Source: Asterias amurensis (Eukaryota > Echinodermata > Asteroidea > Forcipulatida > Asteriidae). Taken from it: a stretch of DNA of 64,000 bases. Below the pieces are notes generated by a model. That model was not told the DNA's origin, made no database searches, and saw only the letters and a program-made list of their open reading frames with translations. Positions 40,501 through 44,771 of this stretch are shown in pieces (the stretch's first letter is position 1; each line of letters starts with the position of its first letter). The translations under genes and the position numbers were made by a program. The stretch is taken from positions 3,115,001 through 3,179,000 of the forward strand of contig NC_092648.1 in NCBI RefSeq assembly GCF_032118995.1, written 5' to 3'.

Positions 40501-42436
40501 CTCAAATGGTGTACACTTGAATTTACATTAGTATGTAACTGGTCCTCAGTCTAAAAAAAACGATGAAACACATGTACATAAATGATGTTACATTTACATG
40601 TACCTGTAGGTAACAAGGTCATTGTTTTCATGAAAAGTTCTATTTGTACGTATACGTACATTATGTAGTACACTCGCCACACACAAGCATAATGGTTTTT
40701 TTAGTCTAAATAAGTTTGATTTCTTATTTCATTATTTTTCATACAAACTGGTATAAATCCATCAGACCATAGAACAAGTGGTCCTTGCTCTACATTTTCA
40801 ACACGTTCATTGGCATTGTTGAACAATCCAATGCCCAAAACCAGACAGGTAATTCAAAAGTCATGACCTTTGACCCTCTTTATAAGTGAAAAATAAATAA
40901 TGAGCTTGGCAAACAAATTAGTCATGTGTTCCCCAATCTAATAATGTACTGAGTGCACGGAACCTTCTGGCCCTGTGATAAAGGTCTGAGCGGAGAGTCC
41001 GTTATCACTTGGCCATGACCCGGTTTTAAATGGAAATTTTTAAGACTTACAAACTACATGGAGGCCTTTTATTCCCATTTATGCCCTTTTTGTTGAAAAG
41101 CGCAAATCATGTTGAAAAGTCTGTAAAACATTTTAAAGGATTTTTTTCTGATTCAGTGAATGTTCGGAGCAAAAAGACCTGATTGCTCACTGGCAGAGAA
41201 GTTTGTTTGCGCTCTGACTACACGTGTACATAACAAACCACAATCGTAACAATACCAATTTAAAAGTTTAAAATAAAGTGGTGTCCCACTATATTTTTGT
41301 ACAAATGATGACCAGTTACAGCTGTTCACTAAATATACAACTCAATAGAGAAATCATTCATGGCGACAACACCACAAAGTTTCTGAATTTAAAGTTTCAA
41401 AATTACTCTGTCATAACCTCAAAAGAACCACAACGACTCCAACCGAAGATAAACAGAAAGCAAACAAGCATCCATCCATGAGCCAGTTTGAGAGGATGTA
41501 ATGCTATGACACAATACATACACTTTGTGCAGGTTTGGGTAAATTCCTCTGTTTACACCCATAACAACCACTGCACTCCTATGTCCACCACAGATCTAAA
41601 AGGCTAATTAATTTGGAATTTTGCCCATTTCAAAAGTACGCTTACTCATCTAGCACGCTTGCATGCATCGACATCCTCTGCAACAATATTCTCTGCAGAA
41701 AAACAACTTGTTTGTTTAAAATGGCAAGAGTGACTATTTAAAAGTTTTGCTTTACATGCAAATGTTCTATCAACCAATCACACAAGTAAACATGGCTGGA
41801 AATTATATATTGTAGGAGTCAAACCAATACACCATGACTTGGCAAAATGTTTCTAAACCCTTATGGTGTTATGACCATGCTTTCAGTCCACCGGACTCAA
41901 CTAAAAAGTTCCAGCCATTTAGACATGATTCCTCGTCAAGTAATACACATAAAGGGCACTGATGAGAAATTTGTAAATTTCTACGGTCAGGGCATTTCAA
42001 GGGCACAAAGGCAATGACCAGGGGGCGTGGAGGCAATCGACTTTTTTGCCTCCATGCCCCCTCGTCATTGCCTTGACCCCTTGAAATGCCCCAGTGACAG
42101 TATAATTTTACAATTTTCTCATCGGGTGCCCTTTAACAAGGAGGAAATGCCTTGGTGCCCTTGCCCTTTCAAAAACATAGCATGCAGGCCTGTACTGAGA
42201 ATCCACTGACAATGACCTGGTGACCATTCGTCGCTGGATAGTAATAACATTTCATTGAGTTGAGGCAGGGGGAGTGTGTAAACAACAACTACTCACCTTT
42301 CAAAGCAGCGGTCTACATTGTCTGACATGAGAAGCAGCATGCAGAGTTGTTCTAGAGCAATTAGCTGCATGTCTCGTTCCTCCCCCTGGCCCATCTGGAG
42401 CCATTCCAATAGCGTCTCTGGATCTACGTCAGCCAT
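1254..42436 (-). CDS. HECTD1: HECTD1, E3 ubiquitin-protein ligase (5' part, 29 coding exons, 3' end beyond window)
   Basis: Very large HECT-family ubiquitin ligase; the vertebrate protein has about 2,610 residues and acts in the cytoplasm, attaching ubiquitin to substrates through a C-terminal HECT domain. Here 29 exons join with consistent phases into 1625 codons from [18 protein letters not shown] to DDYEDCT. Order: armadillo-like N-terminus (residues 1-310), ankyrin repeats (about 365-480), conserved middle (481-1093), galactose-binding/SUN-like region (about 1093-1258), partial MIB/HERC2 (about 1259-1317), Ser/Thr-rich and acidic linker (1318-1625). I assigned identity by exon-by-exon similarity to the vertebrate protein as remembered. 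The catalytic HECT domain is not in the window. One exon, for the second half of MIB/HERC2, is missing between 6006 and 6786. The initiator ATG is preceded by an AG, so a 5' UTR exon lies upstream. Confidence 0.95.
1725..1960. repeat. Diverged hairpin element (GGTTCT-AAAAGAACC family)
   Basis: Contains TTGGTTCTAAAAAGAACC, CTTTTCAGAACCCAC and CACATGGTGTTTACC, motifs shared with the clean hairpin at 18599-18777. A degenerate relative in a HECTD1 intron. Confidence 0.5.
2337..2697. repeat. Two adjacent GGGCCCAATTTCAT-type inverted-repeat elements
   Basis: Two back-to-back copies (about 2337-2528 and 2529-2697) of an element that begins CCCAATTTCATAAAG and ends with its complement, rich in TTGCTTAGCA motifs. 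Related copies are at 3917-4120, 4121-4300, 15604-15795, 19062-19235, 19690-19878, 25347-25612 and 63592-63829. Family identity is inferred from shared ends and motifs. Confidence 0.6.
2728..2964 (-). CDS. HECTD1: HECTD1 coding exon 28 (linker)
   Basis: Residues 1452-1531. A Thr/Ser run precedes [20 protein letters not shown], which matches vertebrate SASVPNLSS, then a Gly/Ser-rich, GC-rich stretch. Acceptor CCTTAG and donor GTGAGT. A GGGCCC-type repeat ends about 30 bp from the donor. Confidence 0.85.
3917..4300. repeat. Two further GGGCCCAATTTCAT-type elements
   Basis: A copy at about 3917-4120 and one at 4121-4300, both ending in AAATTGGGCCCTG or a variant, located between HECTD1 exons 27 and 28. 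They repeat CCTGGTAACCTGTTTCTG and GTAAGCAGCTCTATGAAA. Confidence 0.6.
4339..4551 (-). CDS. HECTD1: HECTD1 coding exon 27 (linker)
   Basis: Residues 1381-1452. Encodes a Ser/Ala/Glu-rich linker including [20 protein letters not shown] and [17 protein letters not shown]. Assigned by clean splice sites (TTTCAG acceptor, GTAAGT donor), phase and GC-rich coding look; sequence similarity to vertebrates is weak here. Confidence 0.78.
5095..5420 (+). mobile_element. CR1/L2-like LINE 3' fragment (end of reverse transcriptase ORF)
   Basis: A 96-codon open stretch (5102-5392) reads [17 protein letters not shown], then [18 protein letters not shown] and [10 protein letters not shown]. This is the usual extreme C-terminus of CR1/L2-type non-LTR retrotransposon polyproteins. 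Only the last part is present, so it is a 5'-truncated dead copy inside the HECTD1 intron. Confidence 0.75.
5420..5579 (+). repeat. Local duplicate block, copy 1
   Basis: About 157 bp starting TTCAACGCGTATAACTACCT and ending GTCAACTCAATTAA, almost identical to 6300-6457 (I see one changed base, GGATCTC versus GGACCTC). Followed by a second copy of the LINE tail at 5577-5690. Confidence 0.85.
5577..5708 (+). repeat. Second copy of the LINE 3' tail with (ATT)n
   Basis: Repeats about 100 bp of 5325-5420 (CTCCTTCATTGGACAC through TAGCGCTCTATAAATGTT) with a few changes, and ends in an ATT microsatellite as LINE tails of this kind do. Confidence 0.75.
5814..6005 (-). CDS. HECTD1: HECTD1 coding exon 26 (Ser/Thr-rich linker)
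   Basis: Residues 1317-1381. Encodes [20 protein letters not shown] and [17 protein letters not shown]. Low-complexity linker, assigned by position, splice sites (acceptor CCTTAG, donor GTAAGC) and phase match (exon 25 ends with one base, this one starts with two). It aligns to the linker just after MIB/HERC2 in vertebrates. Confidence 0.8.
6300..6457 (+). repeat. Local duplicate block, copy 2
   Basis: Near-identical copy of 5420-5579, situated between HECTD1 exons 25 and 26, exactly where the second MIB/HERC2 exon would be expected. Confidence 0.85.
6787..6960 (-). CDS. HECTD1: HECTD1 coding exon 25 (first half of MIB/HERC2 domain)
   Basis: Residues 1259-1317. Encodes [20 protein letters not shown], then MDWKWREQE, the start of a MIB/HERC2 domain, and stops at AEHRE plus one base. 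In vertebrates about 35-45 more residues of the domain follow (a W-I/V-D-V-T-W-D core and an NSYRMG motif). I cannot find them in the 781 bases before exon 26. Confidence 0.93.
7625..7737. repeat. Long hairpin (inverted repeat, about 113 bp)
   Basis: Left arm CATGGTTTTCCTTTTAC...TTTATGGGAGTCAAA pairs with right arm TTTGACTCCCATAAA...GTAAAAGGAAAACCATG, with almost no loop. Looks like a small foldback element. Confidence 0.8.
7775..7947 (-). CDS. HECTD1: HECTD1 coding exon 24 (end of SUN-like region)
   Basis: Residues 1201-1259. Encodes [40 protein letters not shown]. Ends one base into a codon completed by exon 25. A 110-bp perfect-looking hairpin lies just downstream in the intron (7625-7737). 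Confidence 0.95.
8095..8520 (+). mobile_element. SINE-like retroposon copy
   Basis: Shares long stretches with 31805-32205 and, inverted, 55612-55745: a GTCCTTCGGATGGGA-like part, GTTGGTCCTGTGT, GGTTTCGCCCC(A/G)GTGTT, CCTTGAGTGTC...GAGTGACGGAT and a tail ending in (ATT)n. Non-coding, in a HECTD1 intron. Confidence 0.6.
8588..8767 (-). CDS. HECTD1: HECTD1 coding exon 23 (SUN-like region)
   Basis: Residues 1141-1201. Encodes [40 protein letters not shown] and SLNEPG, the core of the galactose-binding-like domain and strongly conserved. Confidence 0.96.
8868..9248. mobile_element. TTAA-flanked inverted-repeat element (MITE), copy 1
   Basis: Ends CACTGGACACTATTGG and CCAATAGTGTC; right end abuts TTAA. 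Contains the internal CACTTGGTGTATCTCAACAT and TTCAGAGGGA motifs shared by the family. Non-coding. Confidence 0.7.
9555..9690. repeat. Foldback repeat with 40-bp arms
   Basis: Left arm GTTCTTAAACTGCCGTTTAAAA pairs with right arm ending TTTTAAACGGCAATTTAAGAAC; the middle is GC-rich (CACGACC). Fragments of the same family occur near 34500-34530 and 41000-41050. Confidence 0.7.
10219..10362 (-). CDS. HECTD1: HECTD1 coding exon 22 (SUN-like region)
   Basis: Residues 1093-1141. Encodes [19 protein letters not shown] sequence, [12 protein letters not shown] and HTNDD. This is the front of the galactose-binding-like (Sad1/UNC, F5/8-type) domain. Confidence 0.93.
10988..11127 (-). CDS. HECTD1: HECTD1 coding exon 21
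   Basis: Residues 1047-1093. Encodes [17 protein letters not shown] and [18 protein letters not shown]. The last part marks the start of the galactose-binding/SUN-like region. Confidence 0.95.
11716..11850 (-). CDS. HECTD1: HECTD1 coding exon 20
   Basis: Residues 1002-1046, phase 0. Encodes [38 protein letters not shown] and ERYLLKM. Confidence 0.95.
12355..12466 (-). CDS. HECTD1: HECTD1 coding exon 19
   Basis: Residues 964-1001. Encodes [20 protein letters not shown] and [13 protein letters not shown], nearly identical to vertebrates. Confidence 0.95.
12860..12951 (-). CDS. HECTD1: HECTD1 coding exon 18
   Basis: A 92-bp exon, residues 934-964, encoding [16 protein letters not shown] then DTMDEQ. 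Matches the vertebrate LVERINVFKTAF segment. Phases fit exons 17 and 19. Confidence 0.9.
12985..13470. repeat. Tandem repeat, about 4.5 units of 97-116 bp
   Basis: Units each contain GAATGCATCC, ACAGTCAACCC, ACTGTCTGACCATTCA and a GGTTCTGAAT end. Unit starts are near 13037, 13149, 13246, 13343 and 13459, spacing 112, 97, 97 and 116. Lies in the HECTD1 intron 17. Confidence 0.85.
13625..13771 (-). CDS. HECTD1: HECTD1 coding exon 17
   Basis: Residues 885-933, phase 0. Encodes [38 protein letters not shown]. The exon is followed in its intron by a 4-5 copy tandem repeat (12985-13470). Confidence 0.95.
14303..14439. repeat. Near-perfect hairpin, about 65-bp arms
   Basis: ATGGTATTCTTGAAATAAGA... 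through TCACTCCCTAGAAA pairs with CTAGGGAGTGAC... through TTATTTCAAGAATACCAT with a 5-base loop. A foldback element in a HECTD1 intron. Confidence 0.85.
14648..14785 (-). CDS. HECTD1: HECTD1 coding exon 16
   Basis: Residues 839-884, phase 0. Encodes [20 protein letters not shown] followed by a less conserved helix ending SDLSK. Equivalent to the vertebrate VRTMARDLYDDHFKAVES block. Confidence 0.93.
14890..15072. repeat. Inverted-repeat element with GCCCGGTTCATACTTCCTG end
   Basis: Left end CCCGGTTCATACTTCCTG and right end CGCAGGAAGTTCGAATTGGGC are inverted. A relative is at 42823-42966, near the HECTD1 start. Confidence 0.65.
15373..15537 (-). CDS. HECTD1: HECTD1 coding exon 15
   Basis: Residues 784-838, phase 0 at both ends. 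Encodes [30 protein letters not shown] and [18 protein letters not shown]. The donor is GTACGT. Confidence 0.95.
15857..15932 (+). mobile_element. tRNA-derived SINE head
   Basis: Has a box A (TAGCTCAGTTGGTAGAGTG) and box B (GGTTCAAATCC) at tRNA spacing, but the cloverleaf stems are not complete. A relative with TAGCTCAGTTGGTAGAGCG and AGTTCAATTCC is at 21607-21674. I treat both as tRNA-like SINE parts, not functional tRNA genes. Confidence 0.6.
15960..16044 (-). pseudogene. Partial duplicate of HECTD1 exon 14 inside intron 14
   Basis: About 85 bases match the centre of exon 14 with roughly 8 differences. On the minus strand the frame is open and gives [15 protein letters not shown] as in the exon. 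Neither end carries a proper splice site, so it is probably a non-functional exon relic. Confidence 0.85.
16125..16300 (-). CDS. HECTD1: HECTD1 coding exon 14
   Basis: Residues 725-783. Encodes [14 protein letters not shown], then [20 protein letters not shown] and SDGQQ. A diverged partial copy of about 85 bp of this exon sits in the following intron at 15960-16044. Confidence 0.94.
16850..17078 (-). CDS. HECTD1: HECTD1 coding exon 13
   Basis: Residues 649-725. Contains [20 protein letters not shown] and [20 protein letters not shown], one of the most conserved blocks of the protein. The reading frame stays open into the flanking intron by chance; the splice sites are set by homology (acceptor TTTAG, donor GTAGGC). 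Confidence 0.95.
17561..17946. mobile_element. TTAA-flanked MITE, copy 2 (inverted orientation)
   Basis: Preceded by TTAA (17557-17560). Starts AGGCAGTGGACACTATTGG and ends CCAATAGTGTCCACTG. Internal inverted piece GAGACCTCAAGTTT...GAGGTCTCGAAATCAA. Confidence 0.75.
18170..18346 (-). CDS. HECTD1: HECTD1 coding exon 12
   Basis: Residues 590-648, phase 0 at both ends. Encodes [37 protein letters not shown] and an acidic linker ending DKKQ. Confidence 0.94.
18599..18777. repeat. Long hairpin, about 85-bp arms, GGTTCTTTTCAGAACC family
   Basis: Left arm AAAGGTTTGCGGTAACACCA...GGTTTCAACTC pairs with right arm GAGTTGAAACC...TGGTGTTACCGCAAACCTTT with a 5-base loop and only scattered mismatches. Partial relatives are at 1725-1960, 10440-10530 and 14470-14545. 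Confidence 0.9.
19514..19649 (-). CDS. HECTD1: HECTD1 coding exon 11
   Basis: Residues 544-589. Encodes [14 protein letters not shown], then a helical stretch ending [13 protein letters not shown], matching [10 protein letters not shown] and TVLDQE of vertebrates. Donor GTAAGC. Confidence 0.93.
19884..20440 (+). repeat. Tandem array of a tRNA-SINE fragment
   Basis: Two 91-bp units (19884, 19975) with TTCCAGGGAAACCAACGCAA, followed by about four 97-99-bp units (starts near 20047, 20144, 20243, 20341) with CAGGTAGGGACTGAAAACCC and GTGATTCGAACCAGAGTCCT. The GATTCGAAC is a box-B-like motif. Single units occur near 11480-11540 and 12148-12230. Confidence 0.8.
20538..20727 (-). CDS. HECTD1: HECTD1 coding exon 10
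   Basis: Residues 481-544. A variable acidic, Pro/Glu-rich stretch precedes the conserved [20 protein letters not shown] and MMPSIR. Any apparent ATG start inside it is just the internal Met of EWMVPV. Confidence 0.93.
21319..21442 (-). CDS. HECTD1: HECTD1 coding exon 9 (third ankyrin repeat)
   Basis: Residues 440-481. Encodes [20 protein letters not shown] followed by DKAREREND-like sequence ([14 protein letters not shown]) and MQILQSP. Acceptor TCAG and donor GTAAGC. Confidence 0.95.
21607..21674 (+). mobile_element. tRNA-derived SINE head
   Basis: Box A TAGCTCAGTTGGTAGAGCG and box B GTTCAATTCC about 30 bp apart. The anticodon arm does not fold cleanly, so I do not call a tRNA gene. Confidence 0.55.
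22299..22397 (-). CDS. HECTD1: HECTD1 coding exon 8 (second ankyrin repeat)
   Basis: Residues 407-439, phase 0 at both ends. Encodes [15 protein letters not shown] and [17 protein letters not shown], a canonical ankyrin repeat (GADVN then LHYAA). Confidence 0.95.
22708..23063. mobile_element. TTAA-flanked MITE, copy 3
   Basis: TTAA on both sides (22704-22707 and 23064-23067). Ends AGACAGTGGACACTATTGG and CCAATAGTGTCCACTGCCT. Starts about 310 bp from HECTD1 exon 8 and ends 36 bp before exon 7. Confidence 0.85.
23103..23176 (-). CDS. HECTD1: HECTD1 coding exon 7 (first ankyrin repeat)
   Basis: A 74-bp exon, residues 382-406, encoding [20 protein letters not shown] followed by TQEM. This is the TLLNWA variant of the ankyrin TPLHxA signature, as in vertebrate HECTD1. 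Confidence 0.95.
23454..23703. repeat. 250-bp inverted-repeat element (CAGGGCCCAATTTCATGGCT)
   Basis: Ends are inverted: GGGCCCAATTTCATGGCTCT and GAGCCATGTTATTGGGCCC. An inverted copy of the same element is at 37525-37780. Contains TTCTACGCTTACAAGG and GCTAGCGCAGAAATTC. Confidence 0.7.
23703..23872 (-). mobile_element. tRNA-derived SINE-like element, second copy
   Basis: Shares AGGTACCCATTTGTACTCCT, GCCTTGCTCAAAAGACACAA and AGGATTCGAACCC with 733-912. Confidence 0.65.
24105..24319 (-). CDS. HECTD1: HECTD1 coding exon 6
   Basis: Residues 310-382. Contains [20 protein letters not shown], a short variable segment, and [20 protein letters not shown], which leads into the ankyrin repeats. The intron before it is about 4.5 kb. 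Acceptor CCAG and donor GTAAGG. Confidence 0.95.
24700..24995. mobile_element. TTAA-flanked MITE, copy 4
   Basis: Right end ACCAATAGTGTC followed by TTAA at 24996-24999; the left end is diverged. Internal deletion relative to the other copies. Confidence 0.6.
28421..28696. mobile_element. TTAA-flanked MITE, copy 5 (internally deleted)
   Basis: TTAA at both ends (28417-28420, 28697-28700); left end AGGCAGTGGACACTATTGG. About 100 bp shorter than full copies. Lies about 110 bp from exon 5. Confidence 0.8.
28809..28867 (-). CDS. HECTD1: HECTD1 coding exon 5 (59 bp)
   Basis: A short exon encoding [19 protein letters not shown] plus two bases (residues 291-310), matching the vertebrate sequence at this place. 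It sits between two copies of the TTAA-flanked repeat (28421-28696 and 28958-29308), about 110 and 90 bp from its edges. Confidence 0.93.
28958..29308. mobile_element. TTAA-flanked MITE, copy 6
   Basis: TTAA at 28954-28957 and 29309-29312. Left end AGGCACTGGACACTATTGG; right end degraded. Begins 90 bp from HECTD1 exon 5. Confidence 0.75.
29398..29664 (-). CDS. HECTD1: HECTD1 coding exon 4
   Basis: Residues 202-290, phase 0 at both ends. Contains [19 protein letters not shown], then a variable Ala/Thr/Gly-rich stretch, then [19 protein letters not shown]. The variable stretch is at the same place in vertebrates. Donor GTGAGT. Confidence 0.95.
30324..30551 (-). CDS. HECTD1: HECTD1 coding exon 3
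   Basis: Residues 126-201, phase 0 at both ends. Contains [18 protein letters not shown] and [20 protein letters not shown], armadillo-like helices highly conserved in HECTD1. The donor is GTGAGT after KHEDSH. Confidence 0.95.
31805..32205 (+). mobile_element. SINE-like retroposon copy
   Basis: Same family as 8095-8520: CAAGACACTTAACCATTGCT, GTTGGTCCTGTGTG, GGGGTTCGCCCCAGTGTTTC, CATTGAGTGACGGATAGCGC and a tail ending TTATC repeats. Ends 25 bp from HECTD1 exon 2. Confidence 0.65.
32230..32464 (-). CDS. HECTD1: HECTD1 coding exon 2
   Basis: Residues 47-125. It opens with [17 protein letters not shown] and contains [20 protein letters not shown], a strongly conserved piece of the armadillo-like N-terminal helical region. 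Acceptor CTAG and donor GTGAGG are present; it ends in phase 0 after CIK. Confidence 0.95.
32495..32600 (-). mobile_element. tRNA-derived SINE, copy A
   Basis: On the minus strand: GCCTCATAGCTCAGTTGGTA (box A), a short anticodon-like arm, and GGGTTCACATCC (box B), followed by a tail containing TTTCTCTCATCCCATG. A second copy follows at 32706-32818, and a partial copy at 54955-55005. Confidence 0.65.
32706..32818 (-). mobile_element. tRNA-derived SINE, copy B
   Basis: Near-identical to copy A in the tRNA-like head and tail, in the same orientation 210 bp away. The pair suggests a local duplication or two nearby insertions. Confidence 0.65.
33302..33471. repeat. AGGCCTG-bounded repeat
   Basis: Starts AGGCCTGATGATACTTCATG and ends GAAGCATACAGGCCT. 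Contains CTGGTCATTGCCTTGGTGCC and TTGCCCTTTCAAAAACGAAG. Other copies: 35875-36080, 36426-36616 (inverted), 37242-37455 and about 41950-42192. Confidence 0.7.
33849..34250. mobile_element. TTAA-flanked MITE, copy 7
   Basis: TTAA at 33845-33848 and 34251-34254. Ends AGACACTAGACACTATTGG and AGAGTGTCCACTGCCT. Full length, about 400 bp. Confidence 0.85.
35875..36080. repeat. AGGCCTG-bounded repeat copy
   Basis: Begins GGGCCTGATAC and ends GAAGCATACTAGGCC; shares GGTGCCCTTTACCAAAGAGA with the other copies. Confidence 0.65.
36426..36616. repeat. AGGCCTG-bounded repeat copy (inverted)
   Basis: Runs in the opposite sense: begins AGGCCTGTAGGCCTAATGCT and ends GAAGTATCAGGCCTG. Confidence 0.65.
37242..37455. 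repeat. AGGCCTG-bounded repeat copy
   Basis: Core begins at 37278 (AGGCCTGACCCTGATACTTC) and ends AAGCAAACAGGCCTG at 37455. Confidence 0.65.
37525..37780. repeat. 250-bp inverted-repeat element, second copy
   Basis: Same element as 23454-23703 but in reverse orientation. Ends GGGCCCAATTTCATGGCTCT and GCCATGAAATTGGGCCC. Open reading seen here is incidental. Confidence 0.7.
39322..39588. repeat. Inverted-repeat element CAATGGACCCTTCCCA
   Basis: Left end CAATGGACCCTTCCCAGG, right end TGGGAAGGGTCTATTG. Inside are two tandem copies of a 27-bp unit beginning CTCATTTTGCCAACCAAAAG, and a GC-rich centre (CGCGTCTGCGTCCTGCGTCA). Confidence 0.7.
39860..40045 (+). mobile_element. CR1/L2-like LINE 3' tail
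   Basis: Resembles 47870-48050: TCTCTTCTCAAAACTTA, TTATGTCATGGTTTTC, AATTTTGTTGTGTGTG, GCTCATTACAAGTCTTTATT and an ATT-type end. No intact coding. Confidence 0.6.
41950..42192. repeat. AGGCCTG-type repeat near HECTD1 exon 1
   Basis: Contains AAAGGCAATGACCAGGGGGC, then CTTTTTTGCCTCCATGCCCC and TTGCCCTTTCAAAAACATAG before GCAGGCCTG. Ends 105 bp from exon 1. Confidence 0.6.
42297..42436 (-). CDS. HECTD1: HECTD1 coding exon 1 (initiator)
   Basis: Contains the start codon and residues 1-46 plus two bases, beginning [18 protein letters not shown], almost identical to the vertebrate N-terminus. The donor GTGAG follows CTTTGAAAG. An AG 16 bases upstream of the ATG looks like a splice acceptor, so transcription probably starts in an upstream non-coding exon. 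The intron after it is about 9.8 kb, the longest in the window. Confidence 0.95.
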
Positions 42437-44616
42437 CTTCAGAGTCACAACCTGATTTCAAACAAAGAATACAATTTTGTTAACAACATTTTTTAAAGGC
42501 AAAGTATATAGGTTTGAAGAACCATTCGCACACCAACATTTGATATTAGTTAAATGGTAATTATACACAAGTACATGTACGTACACTTACTTCAGCCAGT
42601 GCAGTGGTACATGTACATGTTGGCCTATCAATCTACATGTAAACCTTTTTCTAACAAAATTTGCACACAAAAAACCTACCTTGCTCAATTCTTCACCCTC
42701 AAATCCCCTAAAACAGTAAGATAACTTTCCAGATGGCACCACCACTTTTTCACTAATTTTAATAAAAAGGGATCATTGAAAGTAGTGGCGCGATACAAAA
42801 ACTTTTCCAAACGGTTACTTTTAAGCCCGGTTCAAACTTCCTGTGTATACTTCGTGCAAAGCGAATTTCACTGCTTCACAAAGGGAACTAGGGAGTGCCT
42901 ACCGATTTTTGCTCCACCAAAATTCGCTTTGCATTTCACATGCGCAGGAAATATGAACCTGGTTTCCACTCTGATAAACTCATTGAAGTAAACGTTATGT
43001 ATTGAAGTTTGCTTTGGAATTTGTTTATAAAACTTACACTCATTACAGGATCTAATTTTAAAAGACGTGGTCCTACAATACAAATTAAAATGTTGGGAAA
43101 GATGCAAATTCTTTTCACTCATGTTCTGCCAAAAAAGAAATGAAACTTTGTTTGTAATTTCAGAAAATTATTGGGTTTTTGGATGGAAGAACTTGAAGGA
43201 AGGGAAAACAATTGATTAATTCTTGGACGGTTTGTCACGCTCTGGTCATAGATAGGCCTACTCATAATTACTGAAATTGAATTTGTAAAAACGATAATTA
43301 ACAAATTAATGAGGAATTGCTGGTAGTCAACAATAGTTATGCAACCCCCCCCCCCCCCCCAACAACCATCATGGCGAATTATGTAGAAAGACACAACAAA
43401 CAAATTGAGTCAACCCAACAAAAAAGGAGAAGAAAAACCCCTTCAAAAAATGTATATTATCCGGACAAGATACACAAAGGAAAGCAATAAAATAAACACG
43501 AGGAAGTTCCTGACATGAGACAAAGAACTTGTTTCCAAATCACCTTGTGAAGTTTGCACCGAAGACTTTGTTGTTCATTCAGTCATGCAGCACAACAAAC
43601 AACGTGGATGAACGGACGAACGCCAAGCCAAGCTGAGCAGACGAGAACGTACGGTCCAAAACTTCAGAATTTCCGGCGAAGAATTTCCAGTCAAAATGTT
43701 GCCTCTGTGACCATAAGACTCCAATATTCACCAGAAAACTGGCGATAGAAGCAAACTTATATCATAGGAATGTTTAATTCTTACTCTTTGGGTCGGGTAA
43801 GAACAACCATTTACCAGCAAAAATTTGTCTCAGATTTCCGCGAGTTCGTTGTTATGTTGTCTGCACATTTCGTACACGACGGACGTATGGATAATTTTTT
43901 GCATTTAATTATTAGACTTGTGCACGTCGCTCGGTTTGACAGAGGAGTTGGAATTCAAGCCACACTAAAGGGCGCCCTCAAACGAAATAAGTAAGACAAC
44001 TTTGGGATTATAATAATGTTTTTGTCTCATATTAATCGATCCTTCAAAATGTATTTTCCAATGACATTATAGAATGATTTACTCACATTTTTTTTCTGAT
44101 AGAACTTTTGAATGTAAGAAGAAAAAAAAGATTTGTTTTAGATGACTCACTTATTGCTAAGTTCAACTTCTTATGTGGCACTTCTTTTAGATTTTTAAGA
44201 ATGTCACAAGCTTTCGTTTGATGTGTTTGCACAAAGATTGTCAATGATAAGTCGTGTTTAATTGAAAACTGAAGTCCTCCACCCATGTAAAATTGGACAA
44301 AGTGTAATTTGTGTGTGTTTATGTAAACTTCTTTATACTTATTTTGTTAAAAAAAACTCTATAAACCGTTCGAGTTGGCTTGCAAACCAACTGGAAAACT
44401 AACTTTCCAGTGGGAAAAAAAACATAACTTTAACACAATCTGCCATGACGGGAAACTATAACTACATTTTGAAGAAACACTGACTGTATGGCCCTACATC
44501 TCAAACCAAAAGGGAAATAGTATAGTAAAAGTTTGTATGAAGCTTTGCATGGTGTTGGAAAGAAGAAGTAGTTATAGATAGATGTTACTTGGTGTGGGGA
44601 TAAAGAATATTAACTG
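42437..44616. other. HECTD1 upstream region, probable promoter and 5' UTR exon
   Basis: No protein gene recognised. A CpG-richer patch at about 43545-43990 (ACGGACGAACG, TTTCCGGCGAAG, CACGACGGACGTA) and a possible donor on the minus strand (CACAAG then GTGATTT at 43543) make it a candidate 5' UTR exon and promoter for HECTD1. An inverted-repeat element (42823-42966) and a poly-C run (about 43343-43361) are also here. Promoter status is inferred. Confidence 0.4.
42823..42966. repeat. Inverted-repeat element (CCCGGTTCAAACTTCCTG)
   Basis: Left CCCGGTTCAAACTTCCTG, right CGCAGGAAATATGAACCTGG, with GCGAATTTCAC and its complement-like AAATTCGC inside. Relative of 14890-15072. Confidence 0.6.
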
Positions 44617-44619
44617 GTT

Positions 44620-44736
44620 TTCCAATTGTGTATGGTTGTGTATAATCCCATTGACTGGTGTATGGTTGTGTCAGTTCCCATTGACTTGTGTATGGTTGTG
44701 TAGTTTCCCATTGACTTGTGTATGGTTGTGTCAATT

Positions 44737-44771
<35 letters not shown>

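Larger units (their letters stand above)
32465..42296 (-). other. HECTD1 intron 1 (9.8 kb)
   Basis: No coding exon recognised. It holds SINE copies A and B, MITE copy 7, four or more AGGCCTG-bounded repeats, a 250-bp GGGCCC element (37525-37780), a LINE tail (39860-40045), a CAATGGACCCTTCCCA element (39322-39588), and small hairpins at 33213-33271 and 39050-39098. The rest (for example 34255-35870, 40050-41940) shows AT-rich DNA with no feature I can name. Confidence 0.6.

Noticed and set aside
43770..43994. 74-codon frame upstream of HECTD1 as a gene
   Set aside because: No recognisable domain or splice partner; it falls in the likely HECTD1 promoter and 5' UTR region.
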